DNA of 5,296 bases, taken from NCBI RefSeq assembly GCF_030515985.1, contig NZ_CP100376.1, positions 730,163-735,458 of the forward strand. The letters are read 5' to 3'. The notes below the pieces were generated by a model, which was given only the letters and a program-made list of their open reading frames with translations, was not told where the DNA came from and made no database searches. The position numbers were made by a program, and so were the translations under genes. The stretch is from Corynebacterium accolens. Lineage in GTDB: Bacteria > Actinomycetota > Actinomycetes > Mycobacteriales > Mycobacteriaceae. The first letter of the stretch is position 1. Every line of letters starts with the position of its first letter. This document shows, one piece after another, positions 1 through 5,296 of this stretch.

Positions 1-277
1 ATTGGGCAATAAGCGCTCGCATGAGGAGGATTCTTTTTCTGATGGCCTGTTAGAGGGTCCAAGCTATACCAAGCCGCGGGAGTGGCGCGGGCTTGCGGTT
101 CCGGAGGTTCTGACCTCTGGAAACCATGGGCTGGTGGACCGGTGGCGCAGGGAACAAGCATTGGAGCGCACGTGGCAGCGCCGCCCCGAGTTATTGGATC
201 ACGTGGAATTGAGCAAGGCGGACAAGGCATATTTAGCGCACGTGCGCGAGCGTGAATCTGAAGGAGAGGCACAGTAG
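1..277 (+). CDS. trmD: tRNA (guanine-N1-)-methyltransferase TrmD, 3' end only
   Basis: TrmD methylates N1 of G37 next to the anticodon in tRNAs with G at position 36, using S-adenosylmethionine, and so prevents +1 frameshifting. Only the last ~91 residues are here; the SAM-binding trefoil knot lies beyond the left edge. The first full codon is at base 2 and reads Leu, not a start. It corresponds to the Leu of the family's IPGVLG loop. Next come the linker motif EEDSF, whose Asp (bases 29-31) aligns with the conserved catalytic Asp of TrmD, then [21 protein letters not shown] and the tRNA-binding C-terminal helices with [18 protein letters not shown]. These match the family closely, as I recall the E. 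coli protein. The stop TAG (275-277) overlaps the GTG of the next gene. The reading frame is intact and the assignment is secure despite truncation. Confidence 0.96.
   Translation, partial: LGNKRSHEEDSFSDGLLEGPSYTKPREWRGLAVPEVLTSGNHGLVDRWRREQALERTWQRRPELLDHVELSKADKAYLAHVRERESEGEAQ
261..266 (+). promoter_or_regulatory. Ribosome binding site for the GTG start at 277
   Basis: AAGGAG lies inside the trmD 3' coding end, 10 bases before the GTG at 277. A second in-frame GTG at 283 would be 16 bases away, which is too far, so the site favours the first GTG. The arrangement fits translational coupling to trmD. Confidence 0.7.
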
Positions 278-657
278 TGCAGGTGAGCGTGGATCTTTCT
301 GTGCTGATGCCCCAGGAAGTATGGGAAGCATACCAGGCAGGCATGCCACAGAAATTGCGCAGCGCAGGCTTTGTACCGGAGAGCATCTTTGCCGCCGTGG
401 TTGCCCCGTCGCCGCCGGCAGATAGCCCGCTCGCCCAGGAATATGAACTCAGCAATGAAACCCCGGCGGAGGGGACGCCGCTGTGGCGGGTCATCGTCAA
501 TGGCGATACCGCAGCACCCCTGCCCTCCGTCGCGCCCATGGTTGCCACTTGCCTGCCGCCCACCGCCGCGTGGTTGGGGAGCACGGAAATTGGCCATACC
601 GAATTCGCGTGGTCGGCCAAGCCGGTATGGCGCGCAGAGTCCAGCGAAGAAAATTAG
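277..657 (+). CDS. Uncharacterised 126-residue protein coupled to trmD
   Basis: I do not recognise this protein as a member of a named family. It starts at GTG 277, sharing one base with the trmD stop (TAGTG), and an AAGGAG site sits 10 bases upstream, so co-transcription and translational coupling with trmD are likely. It has no signal peptide or membrane segment and is probably cytoplasmic. The N-terminal ~45 residues look like an alternating beta/alpha segment (VSVDLSVLMP, then EVWEAYQAGMPQKLRSAGF). A Pro/Ala-rich middle follows, then a Trp-containing stretch (LWRVIVNGD) and a C-terminal part with FAWSAKPVWRAE. It has a single Cys, in ATCLPP. Overlapping reading frames on both strands look like GC-rich shadows. 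That it is a real gene rests on the coupled start, the ribosome binding site and protein-like composition. A role near tRNA modification or ribosome biogenesis is only a guess from position. Confidence 0.8.
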   Translation: MQVSVDLSVLMPQEVWEAYQAGMPQKLRSAGFVPESIFAAVVAPSPPADSPLAQEYELSNETPAEGTPLWRVIVNGDTAAPLPSVAPMVATCLPPTAAWLGSTEIGHTEFAWSAKPVWRAESSEEN

Positions 658-676
658 GATAACGCCCTAAGAAGAC

Positions 677-704
677 TTGTATCGGTGCAGGGCAGTGATA
701 CTGT
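677..704 (+). promoter_or_regulatory. Candidate promoter for the membrane protein gene
   Basis: The sequence TGATACTGT (696-704) fits the extended -10 pattern TGnTAnnnT used by many actinobacterial housekeeping promoters. A weak -35 candidate, TTGTAT (677-682), stands 16 bases upstream. Transcription would start near 711, giving a leader of about 44 bases before the ATG at 755. The -35 is poor, so this is a prediction. An imperfect dyad (679-701) lies between the two elements. Confidence 0.42.
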
Positions 705-740
705 AAGTGCAGCACACACTCGCATTTTTACTTGCTCTTC

Positions 741-745
741 AAGGA
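741..745 (+). promoter_or_regulatory. Ribosome binding site deciding the start at 755
   Basis: AAGGA lies 9 bases before ATG 755. A longer in-frame reading from GTG 707 has no ribosome binding site and would begin at or before the predicted transcription start, so 755 is preferred. Confidence 0.72.
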
Positions 746-754
746 TTCTCTCGC

Positions 755-1345
755 ATGACTTCTCCCAACGGACATGACTTTGGCGGATACAACCAACAAC
801 CGCAGTACAATCAGTACCCCGCGTATTCTCAGCCCCAACAGAGCCGTGGCGGGAATGGAGCCATGGTTGCGGCGATCATTTTGGGAGTCGTGGCGCTTTT
901 AGCCATCGCCGCTGCGGCATTCTTTTTTGTGAAGGGAAATGGCGATAACTCCAGCGCCACCGCGCAGGAAAGCCAATTCCAGCAAAAGGTTGACACCACA
1001 AAGGTCGAGGACAAGGACGACGGGAAGTCGGGCAGTGAAGCTACCGTAACCAAGACCGAGCAGGCCCCCGCGCCCGCCCCGGCACAGGCGCCTGTGAGCA
1101 GCGGCAATGGGCATTCATGGGGCGATTACACGAGCTATTATGCTGCCTCGAGCAAAACGTCAGATCCGTTTGCCAAAAACGTCTATGACACCTTCATGAA
1201 TAACTGGATGTCCGGTGGCGGAACGGATGCCACCTTGAGCGTCTATTCGCCGACTACCGGCGGTACCTACACGATGTACTGCTCGGGTAATTCCTCGCGA
1301 GTGAGCTGCTCCGGCGGCGATAGGGCCAAGGTAGTCATCCACTAA
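755..1345 (+). CDS. Single-pass membrane protein with exported C-terminal domain of unknown function
   Basis: This is a 196-residue protein. Residues 1-35 are hydrophilic and rich in Gln, Asn, Tyr and Pro (NQQPQYNQYPAYSQPQQ), a tail typical of small actinobacterial membrane proteins. Residues 37-59 form one clear membrane segment ending in FFFVK, so the rest should lie outside the membrane. Residues 61-116 are a charged, low-complexity linker with an Ala-Pro run (104-113). Residues ~117-196 form a compact aromatic-rich domain with SWGDYTSYY, the strand-like GGTYTMYC and VSCSGGDRAKVVI. Its only two cysteines, C176 and C185, could form a disulfide. The C-terminal pattern (Tyr-x-Met-x-Cys, then Ser-Cys-Ser-Gly-Gly-x-x-Ala) resembles the end of other exported proteins of corynebacteria and mycobacteria, from memory. 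The function is unknown. It appears to be a one-gene unit with its own promoter and a strong terminator just after the stop. An anchored, wall-facing binding or sensing role is inference. Confidence 0.88.
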   Translation: MTSPNGHDFGGYNQQPQYNQYPAYSQPQQSRGGNGAMVAAIILGVVALLAIAAAAFFFVKGNGDNSSATAQESQFQQKVDTTKVEDKDDGKSGSEATVTKTEQAPAPAPAQAPVSSGNGHSWGDYTSYYAASSKTSDPFAKNVYDTFMNNWMSGGGTDATLSVYSPTTGGTYTMYCSGNSSRVSCSGGDRAKVVIH

Positions 1346-1361
1346 AACCGAGCACGTCCGT

Positions 1362-1405
1362 TCCTCTTCTTCCTGCGTTTAGCGTGCGGGAGGGAGAGGA
1401 TTTTT
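1362..1405 (+). terminator. Intrinsic (Rho-independent) terminator
   Basis: A 15-bp stem pairs 1362-1376 with 1386-1400 around a 9-base loop and has no mismatches, only three G-T wobbles. The left arm is pyrimidine-rich and the right arm purine-rich. Five Ts (1401-1405) follow directly. It begins 16 bases after the stop of the membrane protein gene and should end that transcript, separating it from tex. Confidence 0.9.
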
Positions 1406-1408
1406 GTG

Positions 1409-1472
1409 TGCCCCGCGGCGGCAGACCGGGGCAGTGGACAAGGCATGCGGTAAATTGGGTGGGTCCCATGCC
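1409..1472 (+). promoter_or_regulatory. tex upstream region with inverted repeats and a possible -10
   Basis: Two inverted repeats lie between the terminator and tex. TGCCCCG (1409-1415) pairs perfectly with CGGGGCA (1427-1433) over an 11-base loop, and GGCATG (1442-1447) pairs with CATGCC (1467-1472) over 19 bases. The second encloses TAAATT (1451-1456), the best -10-like hexamer here. No -35 at proper spacing is convincing: TGGACA at 1435-1440 is only 10 bases upstream. tex must have a promoter in this stretch if the terminator is efficient, but the exact site is uncertain. Confidence 0.3.
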
Positions 1473-1503
1473 AAGCTGTGAAATAGAAGTGTGAGGAATC
1501 TAC

Positions 1504-3828
1504 GTGAATATTGCGGCCACCATCGCGGCGGAGATCGGCGCTCAAGAAACCCAGGTTTCGACGGCGCTGAAGCTCCTGGCGGAGGGAAATACCGTGCCTT
1601 TCATTGCGCGCTACCGCAAGGAGGTCACGGGTGGTTTGGATGATGCGCAATTGCGCACCATCGAAGAGCGGGCCACCTACCTGCGCGAGCTAGAAGAGCG
1701 CAAAGAGACGATCCTTGCCGCCATCGAGGAGCAGGGCAAGCTTAGCGATGACCTGCGTAGCCAAATCCTTGCCTGCGATACCAAGGCGCGGCTCGAAGAT
1801 TTGTATCTGCCGTATAAAAAGCGCCGCAAGACAAAGGCTGATATCGCCCGCGACGCCGGCTTGGAAGACTTGACCGACAAGCTGATCGCGCAGCCGGCGG
1901 CCCAGCCCGAGGAATTAGCGCAGAGCTATCTCACGGAAGGTTTTCCCGATACCAAGAAGGCGCTCGAGGGGGCGCGCTCCATCCTCATCGATCGCTTCGC
2001 ACTCGATGCGGACTTGGTGGGAGGCGTGCGCGAGCGCATGTTTGACCAGGGTGCCATGCAAGCGCAGGTGGTAGAGGGAAAGGAAGCCGAGGGGGCGAAG
2101 TTCAAGGATTACTTCGACTTCAACGAGCCCTTTTCTTCGCTGCCCTCTCACCGCATCCTGGCGCTACTGCGCGGGGAGAACGAGGGCGTGCTCCAGCTGC
2201 ACCTGGACGCCGGTGATGACGCCGACTACGAGGACCTCATTGCGGATCGCTTCGATCTGGATCGCAGCTCCGCGTGGCTGGATAATGCCGTGCACTGGGG
2301 ATGGCGCACCAAATTGTATGTTTCCTCCAGCCTGGATGTGCGCATGCGCTTGAAAGAAGTGGCAGAAGAAGGCGCGCTCAAGGTCTTTGCCACGAACCTG
2401 CGCGACGTGCTGCTCGCCGCCCCCGCGGGCCAGCGCGCGACCATCGGCCTCGATCCGGGCTACCGCAACGGCACCAAGTGCGCCGTGGTGGATAAAACGG
2501 GCAAGGTGCTCGATACGACCATCGTTTATCCCCACCAGCCCCAAAACCAGTGGTCGCAGGCGGTGCAGGTCCTGTCCACGCTGTGCGCACGGCACTCGGT
2601 CGACCTCATGGCCATCGGCAATGGCACTGCCTCCAGGGAAACGGAAAAGCTTGCGCACGAGATTGCTGACCTGCTCAAGCAGGCTGGCAGCCAGCGTCCG
2701 ACGCCCGTCGTTGTCTCCGAATCCGGAGCATCGGTCTACTCCGCATCGCAGCTGGCGGCGGAGGAATTTCCCGATATGGACGTCTCGCTGCGCGGGGCGG
2801 TCTCCATCGCCCGGCGCCTCCAGGATCCGCTGGCAGAGCTAGTGAAAATCGATCCGAAGGCCATCGGTGTGGGCCAGTATCAGCACGATGTGAACCAGAC
2901 GTCGCTGGCGCGGACGCTGGACGGCGTGGTGGAAAGCGCCGTCAATGGCGTTGGCGTTGACCTCAATACAGCCTCGGCGCCGCTCTTGGAGCGCGTGGCG
3001 GGCGTAAACCCCACCATCGCCGCCAATATCGTGGCCTACCGCAATGACAATGGCTCTTTTGCCACCCGCAAGGAACTGAAGAAGGTGCCGCGCCTGGGAC
3101 CGAAGGCCTTTGAACAGTCCGCCGGCTTCCTGCGCATTAATAGGGGAGCGGACCCGCTCGATGCGTCCGCGGTTCACCCCGAGGCCTATCCCATCGTGAC
3201 GCGGATCGCGGAGCAGACGGGGCTGGGCATCGGCGAGCTCATTGGCAATGCCCGGGTGCTGGACAAGCTGGATCCCGCCGATTTCGCAGACGAGACCTTC
3301 GGCATCCCAACCGTGAGCGATATCATCGCCGAGCTGGATAAACCCGGCCGCGATCCGCGCCCTGAGTTTAAGACCGCCACCTTTAAAGAAGGCGTGCATA
3401 AGGTCTCTGACCTCACCCCAGGCATGGTGTTGGAGGGCACGGTCTCCAACGTGGCGGCTTTTGGCGCGTTTGTGGATGTCGGCGTGCATCAGGACGGCCT
3501 CGTCCATGTCTCTGCGATGAGCCATCAATTTGTCTCCGATCCGCACGAGGTCGTGCGCTCCGGCCAGGTGGTCAAAGTCAAGGTGATGGAGGTTGACGTC
3601 GATCGCCAGCGCATCGGCCTAACGCTGCGGCTGGATGATGAGCCAGGCCAGCCCGCGCCGAAGCGCCGCGGCGGTGACTCACAGCGCGGATCTGGCAAGC
3701 GTGGCGGTCAAAAGCCTTCGCGCGCAGCGGGGAAGAAGGGCGGACGCAACTCCGACCGCGGTGGCTCCCGCGGGCGCCCGGCAGCCAAGGGGACCATGGC
3801 GGATGCCCTGAAGAAGGCAGGCTTCTAG
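1504..3828 (+). CDS. tex: Tex family RNA-binding transcriptional accessory protein
   Basis: Tex is a conserved cytoplasmic nucleic-acid-binding protein implicated in transcription, RNA handling and stress tolerance; its precise activity is unsettled. The gene is complete at 774 residues, normal for the family. The GTG start at 1504 follows GAGGA (1493-1497) by 6 bases, and the protein begins with the usual Tex N-terminus, including NTVPFIARYRKE and LEDLYLPYKKRRKTKA. Domains in order: helical N-terminal Tex region (~1-300); YqgF/RNase H-like domain (~312-440) with TIGLDPGYRNG (D317), AIGNGTASRETE (370-381) and SESGASVYSAS (E406); helix-hairpin-helix region (~480-545) with VGVDLNTASAPLL and ATRKELKKVPRLG; S1 RNA-binding domain (~637-710) with LEGTVSNVAAFGAFVDVGVHQDGLVH. 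Residues 720-762 are a Lys/Arg/Gly tail with three RGG motifs, followed by the terminal MADALKKAGF. It is probably monocistronic: a strong terminator lies upstream and GC-rich hairpins lie downstream. No frameshift or missing key motif is seen. Confidence 0.97.
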   Translation: MNIAATIAAEIGAQETQVSTALKLLAEGNTVPFIARYRKEVTGGLDDAQLRTIEERATYLRELEERKETILAAIEEQGKLSDDLRSQILACDTKARLEDLYLPYKKRRKTKADIARDAGLEDLTDKLIAQPAAQPEELAQSYLTEGFPDTKKALEGARSILIDRFALDADLVGGVRERMFDQGAMQAQVVEGKEAEGAKFKDYFDFNEPFSSLPSHRILALLRGENEGVLQLHLDAGDDADYEDLIADRFDLDRSSAWLDNAVHWGWRTKLYVSSSLDVRMRLKEVAEEGALKVFATNLRDVLLAAPAGQRATIGLDPGYRNGTKCAVVDKTGKVLDTTIVYPHQPQNQWSQAVQVLSTLCARHSVDLMAIGNGTASRETEKLAHEIADLLKQAGSQRPTPVVVSESGASVYSASQLAAEEFPDMDVSLRGAVSIARRLQDPLAELVKIDPKAIGVGQYQHDVNQTSLARTLDGVVESAVNGVGVDLNTASAPLLERVAGVNPTIAANIVAYRNDNGSFATRKELKKVPRLGPKAFEQSAGFLRINRGADPLDASAVHPEAYPIVTRIAEQTGLGIGELIGNARVLDKLDPADFADETFGIPTVSDIIAELDKPGRDPRPEFKTATFKEGVHKVSDLTPGMVLEGTVSNVAAFGAFVDVGVHQDGLVHVSAMSHQFVSDPHEVVRSGQVVKVKVMEVDVDRQRIGLTLRLDDEPGQPAPKRRGGDSQRGSGKRGGQKPSRAAGKKGGRNSDRGGSRGRPAAKGTMADALKKAGF

Positions 3829-3839
3829 CTACCGACATC

Positions 3840-3908
3840 GGCCCCATCAGCCGCGCGGTGGAGGGCCGCTGCCTGCTGCGGTGGTGGGGGCGGGGCATTC
3901 GTCCCGCC
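3840..3908 (+). terminator. Two GC-rich hairpins after tex; possible U-tract-less terminator
   Basis: The first hairpin starts 12 bases after the tex stop. GGCCCCATC (3840-3848) pairs with GGTG (3857-3860) and GGGCC (3863-3867), with a two-base GA bulge, one wobble and an 8-base loop. The second pairs GGCGGG (3889-3894) with CCCGCC (3903-3908) around 8 bases. Neither is followed by a T run, so they are not classical intrinsic terminators. They may stall polymerase, protect the tex mRNA 3' end, or be chance structure in GC-rich DNA. Confidence 0.35.
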
Positions 3909-3975
3909 AACCGCGCACGCGCAGAAGAAATTTTCCCGCGACATCGCAGCCGATGCGGCCTCTCCCGTTCAATAA

Positions 3976-3994
3976 TGGTAAGTTTGGCAAAACT
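3976..3994 (+). promoter_or_regulatory. Candidate promoter and operator-like dyad upstream of the YhgE/Pip gene
   Basis: An AT-rich patch stands out in the GC-rich gap. TGGTAAGTT (3976-3984) fits the extended -10 pattern TGnTAnnnT, with no good -35. Overlapping it, AGTTT (3981-3985) and AAACT (3990-3994) are a perfect inverted repeat around 4-5 bases where a start site would fall. TAAGT also recurs directly at 3979 and 3994. A repressor site over the start point would fit, but no regulator gene is in view. The leader to the ATG at 4089 would be about 95 bases. Confidence 0.3.
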
Positions 3995-4076
3995 AAGTAA
4001 ATGGCGTCCTGCTTCTCCCCGCTTTAGCGAGGCACTCCTGGGTGGATGAGACAACGGGGCGTCGAACTACTGCCAT

Positions 4077-4082
4077 AAGGAG
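4077..4082 (+). promoter_or_regulatory. Strong ribosome binding site for the YhgE/Pip gene
   Basis: AAGGAG sits 6 bases before ATG 4089, near ideal. It fixes the start of an open frame that runs to the window edge. Confidence 0.85.
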
Positions 4083-4088
4083 ACAACT

Positions 4089-5296
4089 ATGAGTCGTGCG
4101 GCCGATAGCGGTCACGGTGCCGAGGACACCGCAGCGATGCCTTCGATAAGCGGCGAGGGGAACAAGGGTCGGGGAGTGCTGGGCTGGCACCGCCTTCTGG
4201 ATTGGCGCCCGCGCAGCGCTTTGTCGCGGGTGCTTATCGTATTCTTCCTCGTTGCGCCCATCATCGTGGCCGGAACCATGATGTGGGCCATGTGGGATCC
4301 ATCCAAGTACATGCGCAATATTGACCTCGCAGTGGTCAATGAAGACGCGGGCGTGGACAAGCAGGGCAAGCACACCAACTATGGCGACCAGGTGGTCGAG
4401 GGCTTGCTAGAGACTGACTACCTCAAATTCTCTGAGGTCAACAAGGACGACGGCGAAGAGGGCTTGGTCAAGGGCAAGTACTTGATGGTCGTGACGATTC
4501 CGAAGAACTTTTCCGAGCAGGCCGTGACCATCATCAGCGATAAGCCCGAAAAACCGGAGATCAACTTCGCTACGAATGACTATTACGGCACGAATGGCTC
4601 GGTGATTTCCTCCAGCCTCATTCCGCAGGTGCAAACGAGCGTGGAAAACGCCATTTCCAAAAAGTACGCCGACCAGGTTATTGAGGGACTTACTAAGTTG
4701 AGCGACGGCCTGGGCAATGCCGCGGACGGCGCGGGGCGCCTTGATGAGGGCGCTGGAAAGCTGCAAGAGGGCGGCGGGCGCGCGGTTGAGGGCATCAACA
4801 AGCTCGACAACGGTGCGGGCACGCTCAATAACGGCACGGCCGAGCTCCTCAACGGAACGACGCGGCTCAATGACGGCGTCGTGCGGTTGAATGATGGTGC
4901 GGGCAAGCTTAGTGATGGCGCAGCGCGCCTCGATGACGGCGCCTCCCGGCTTGCCGATGGCTCCGACAAGCTCCTTGCCGGTACCGGCCGCCTTGCCGAT
5001 GGTGCAGGCCAGATCGACGCCGGGGTCAATCAGCTCACCGGCATGCTCATCCCCGTGCTGAAGCAAGCCCAAGCCGTGGTTCCTGGCCTTACCCAGCTGG
5101 TAGACATCCTGCGCGGGCTCGGCATGACCCAGCAAGCGGATCAGCTCTACTCGTTGGTATCCAGGCTCGATCCCGCCTCTAGTGGAAATATGGTGGGGCA
5201 GCTGGAGAAGCTTTCCGCAGGCACCGGGCAGCTGCACTACAACCTGTCCGACCCGCAGTCGGAATACCTCGGCGGGCTGACCTCACTGAACGGCGG
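4089..5296 (+). CDS. YhgE/Pip-family membrane protein, 3' end missing
   Basis: The frame is open from ATG 4089 to the right edge (402 codons plus two bases). Family members (phage infection protein Pip, YhgE; related to EsaA/YueB of type VII secretion) have one N-terminal membrane helix, a long outer region and several C-terminal helices often matching ABC-2 permeases. Here residues 1-44 are a cytoplasmic tail, ~47-69 a membrane helix (VLIVFFLVAPIIVAG), and 78-88 carry the family-typical IDLAVVNEDAG. A folded outer segment follows with YLMVVTIPKNFS and INFATNDYYGTNGS, then 16 heptads with fixed glycine (204-315), then TGMLIPVLKQAQ and further sequence. The C-terminal helices would lie past the edge. 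Some relatives serve as phage receptors or in export; the role here is unknown. Antisense frames under the repeat (about 4407-5237 and 4583-5029) are byproducts of its codon pattern. It is probably its own transcription unit, 260 bases after tex. The family call is firm, the specific function is not. Confidence 0.92.
   Translation, partial: MSRAADSGHGAEDTAAMPSISGEGNKGRGVLGWHRLLDWRPRSALSRVLIVFFLVAPIIVAGTMMWAMWDPSKYMRNIDLAVVNEDAGVDKQGKHTNYGDQVVEGLLETDYLKFSEVNKDDGEEGLVKGKYLMVVTIPKNFSEQAVTIISDKPEKPEINFATNDYYGTNGSVISSSLIPQVQTSVENAISKKYADQVIEGLTKLSDGLGNAADGAGRLDEGAGKLQEGGGRAVEGINKLDNGAGTLNNGTAELLNGTTRLNDGVVRLNDGAGKLSDGAARLDDGASRLADGSDKLLAGTGRLADGAGQIDAGVNQLTGMLIPVLKQAQAVVPGLTQLVDILRGLGMTQQADQLYSLVSRLDPASSGNMVGQLEKLSAGTGQLHYNLSDPQSEYLGGLTSLNG
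4698..5033 (+). repeat. Sixteen tandem 21-base units coding glycine heptads
   Basis: Residues 204-315 of the YhgE/Pip protein are 16 uninterrupted heptads of the form L-x-(D/N/E)-G-x-x-x. Glycine is at position 4 of all 16 (residues 207 to 312), position 1 is Leu in 13 (otherwise Ala, Ala, Ile), and position 3 is Asp, Glu or Asn in 14. Units differ freely at synonymous positions (for example GATGGT, GACGGC, GATGGC for Asp-Gly), so this is an old repeat kept at protein level, not a recent DNA duplication. The pattern suggests a long rod or coiled-coil stalk outside the membrane. Confidence 0.9.

Noticed and set aside
199..597. Antisense 132-residue frame over the end of trmD and the next gene
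   Set aside because: It overlaps the secure trmD end and a coupled + strand gene, and its Arg/Gly/His/Cys-rich product looks like a shadow.
707..754. Longer start (GTG 707) for the membrane protein, adding 16 residues that look faintly like a signal peptide
   Set aside because: It has no ribosome binding site and would lie at or before the predicted transcription start; ATG 755 has AAGGA at good spacing and gives a sensible N-terminus.
2839..3546. Antisense 235-residue open frame within tex
   Set aside because: tex is unambiguous on the + strand throughout this region; the antisense frame is a GC-codon shadow with no recognisable domain.
3984..3989. TTGGCA as a -35 element for the YhgE/Pip gene
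   Set aside because: It matches the consensus well, but no -10-like hexamer follows at 16-18 bases (the region reads GC-rich, around 4006-4012).
4001..4027. Eight-codon open frame (MASCFSPL) in the YhgE/Pip leader as a possible leader peptide
   Set aside because: No ribosome binding site and no attenuator-like alternative hairpins; too short to support.
3858..4049. 63-codon open frame on the + strand between tex and the YhgE/Pip gene
   Set aside because: It starts inside the post-tex hairpin without a ribosome binding site, crosses the presumed promoter, and has an Arg/Trp-rich composition typical of chance frames in GC-rich DNA.
4407..5237. Antisense 276-residue open frame, and a 148-residue one at 4583-5029
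   Set aside because: They lie opposite the heptad region of the YhgE/Pip gene; the periodic codons of the repeat leave the antisense frames free of stops. Low-complexity products and no ribosome binding site that I could identify.
1..5296. A novel defence, mobile or CRISPR-like system
   Set aside because: No integrase, transposase, terminal repeats, spaced direct repeats or defence domains are seen; the only tandem repeat is the protein-coding heptad region.

Overview
The window looks like chromosomal sequence from a high-GC actinobacterium, most likely a Corynebacterium. This rests on protein character (a Tex protein with a basic Lys/Arg/Gly tail, a small Gln/Tyr-rich membrane-anchored protein, a YhgE/Pip-type protein), GTG starts, and extended -10 candidates of the TGnTAnnnT type. 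No species is assigned. All genes read left to right on the + strand and cover most of the window.

Layout: (1) bases 1-277 are the 3' end of trmD, the tRNA m1G37 methyltransferase. (2) 277-657 is a 126-residue protein of unknown function whose GTG start overlaps the trmD stop by one base, so it is probably translationally coupled to trmD. (3) A 97-base gap holds a candidate promoter with a dyad, followed by 755-1345, a 196-residue single-pass membrane protein with an exported domain of unknown function, closed by a strong intrinsic terminator (1362-1405). (4) A structured leader precedes 1504-3828, the complete tex gene (774 residues; YqgF-like, helix-hairpin-helix and S1 domains). (5) A 260-base gap holds GC-rich hairpins, then an AT-rich promoter/operator-like patch, then a strong ribosome binding site. 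(6) 4089 to the right edge is the first 402 codons of a YhgE/Pip-family membrane protein with 16 uninterrupted glycine-containing heptads. It has no stop in the window and is cut by the edge.

The genes form at least three likely transcription units: trmD with its coupled partner, the membrane protein alone, and tex. The YhgE/Pip gene is probably a fourth. trmD and tex are housekeeping genes (tRNA modification; RNA/transcription-linked quality control). The membrane protein and the YhgE/Pip protein belong to the cell envelope. Nothing ties these genes into one pathway, and I see no mobile element, CRISPR array, tRNA/rRNA gene or clear new multi-gene system. The points most worth pursuing are the YhgE/Pip gene and its upstream dyad, and the two uncharacterised small proteins.
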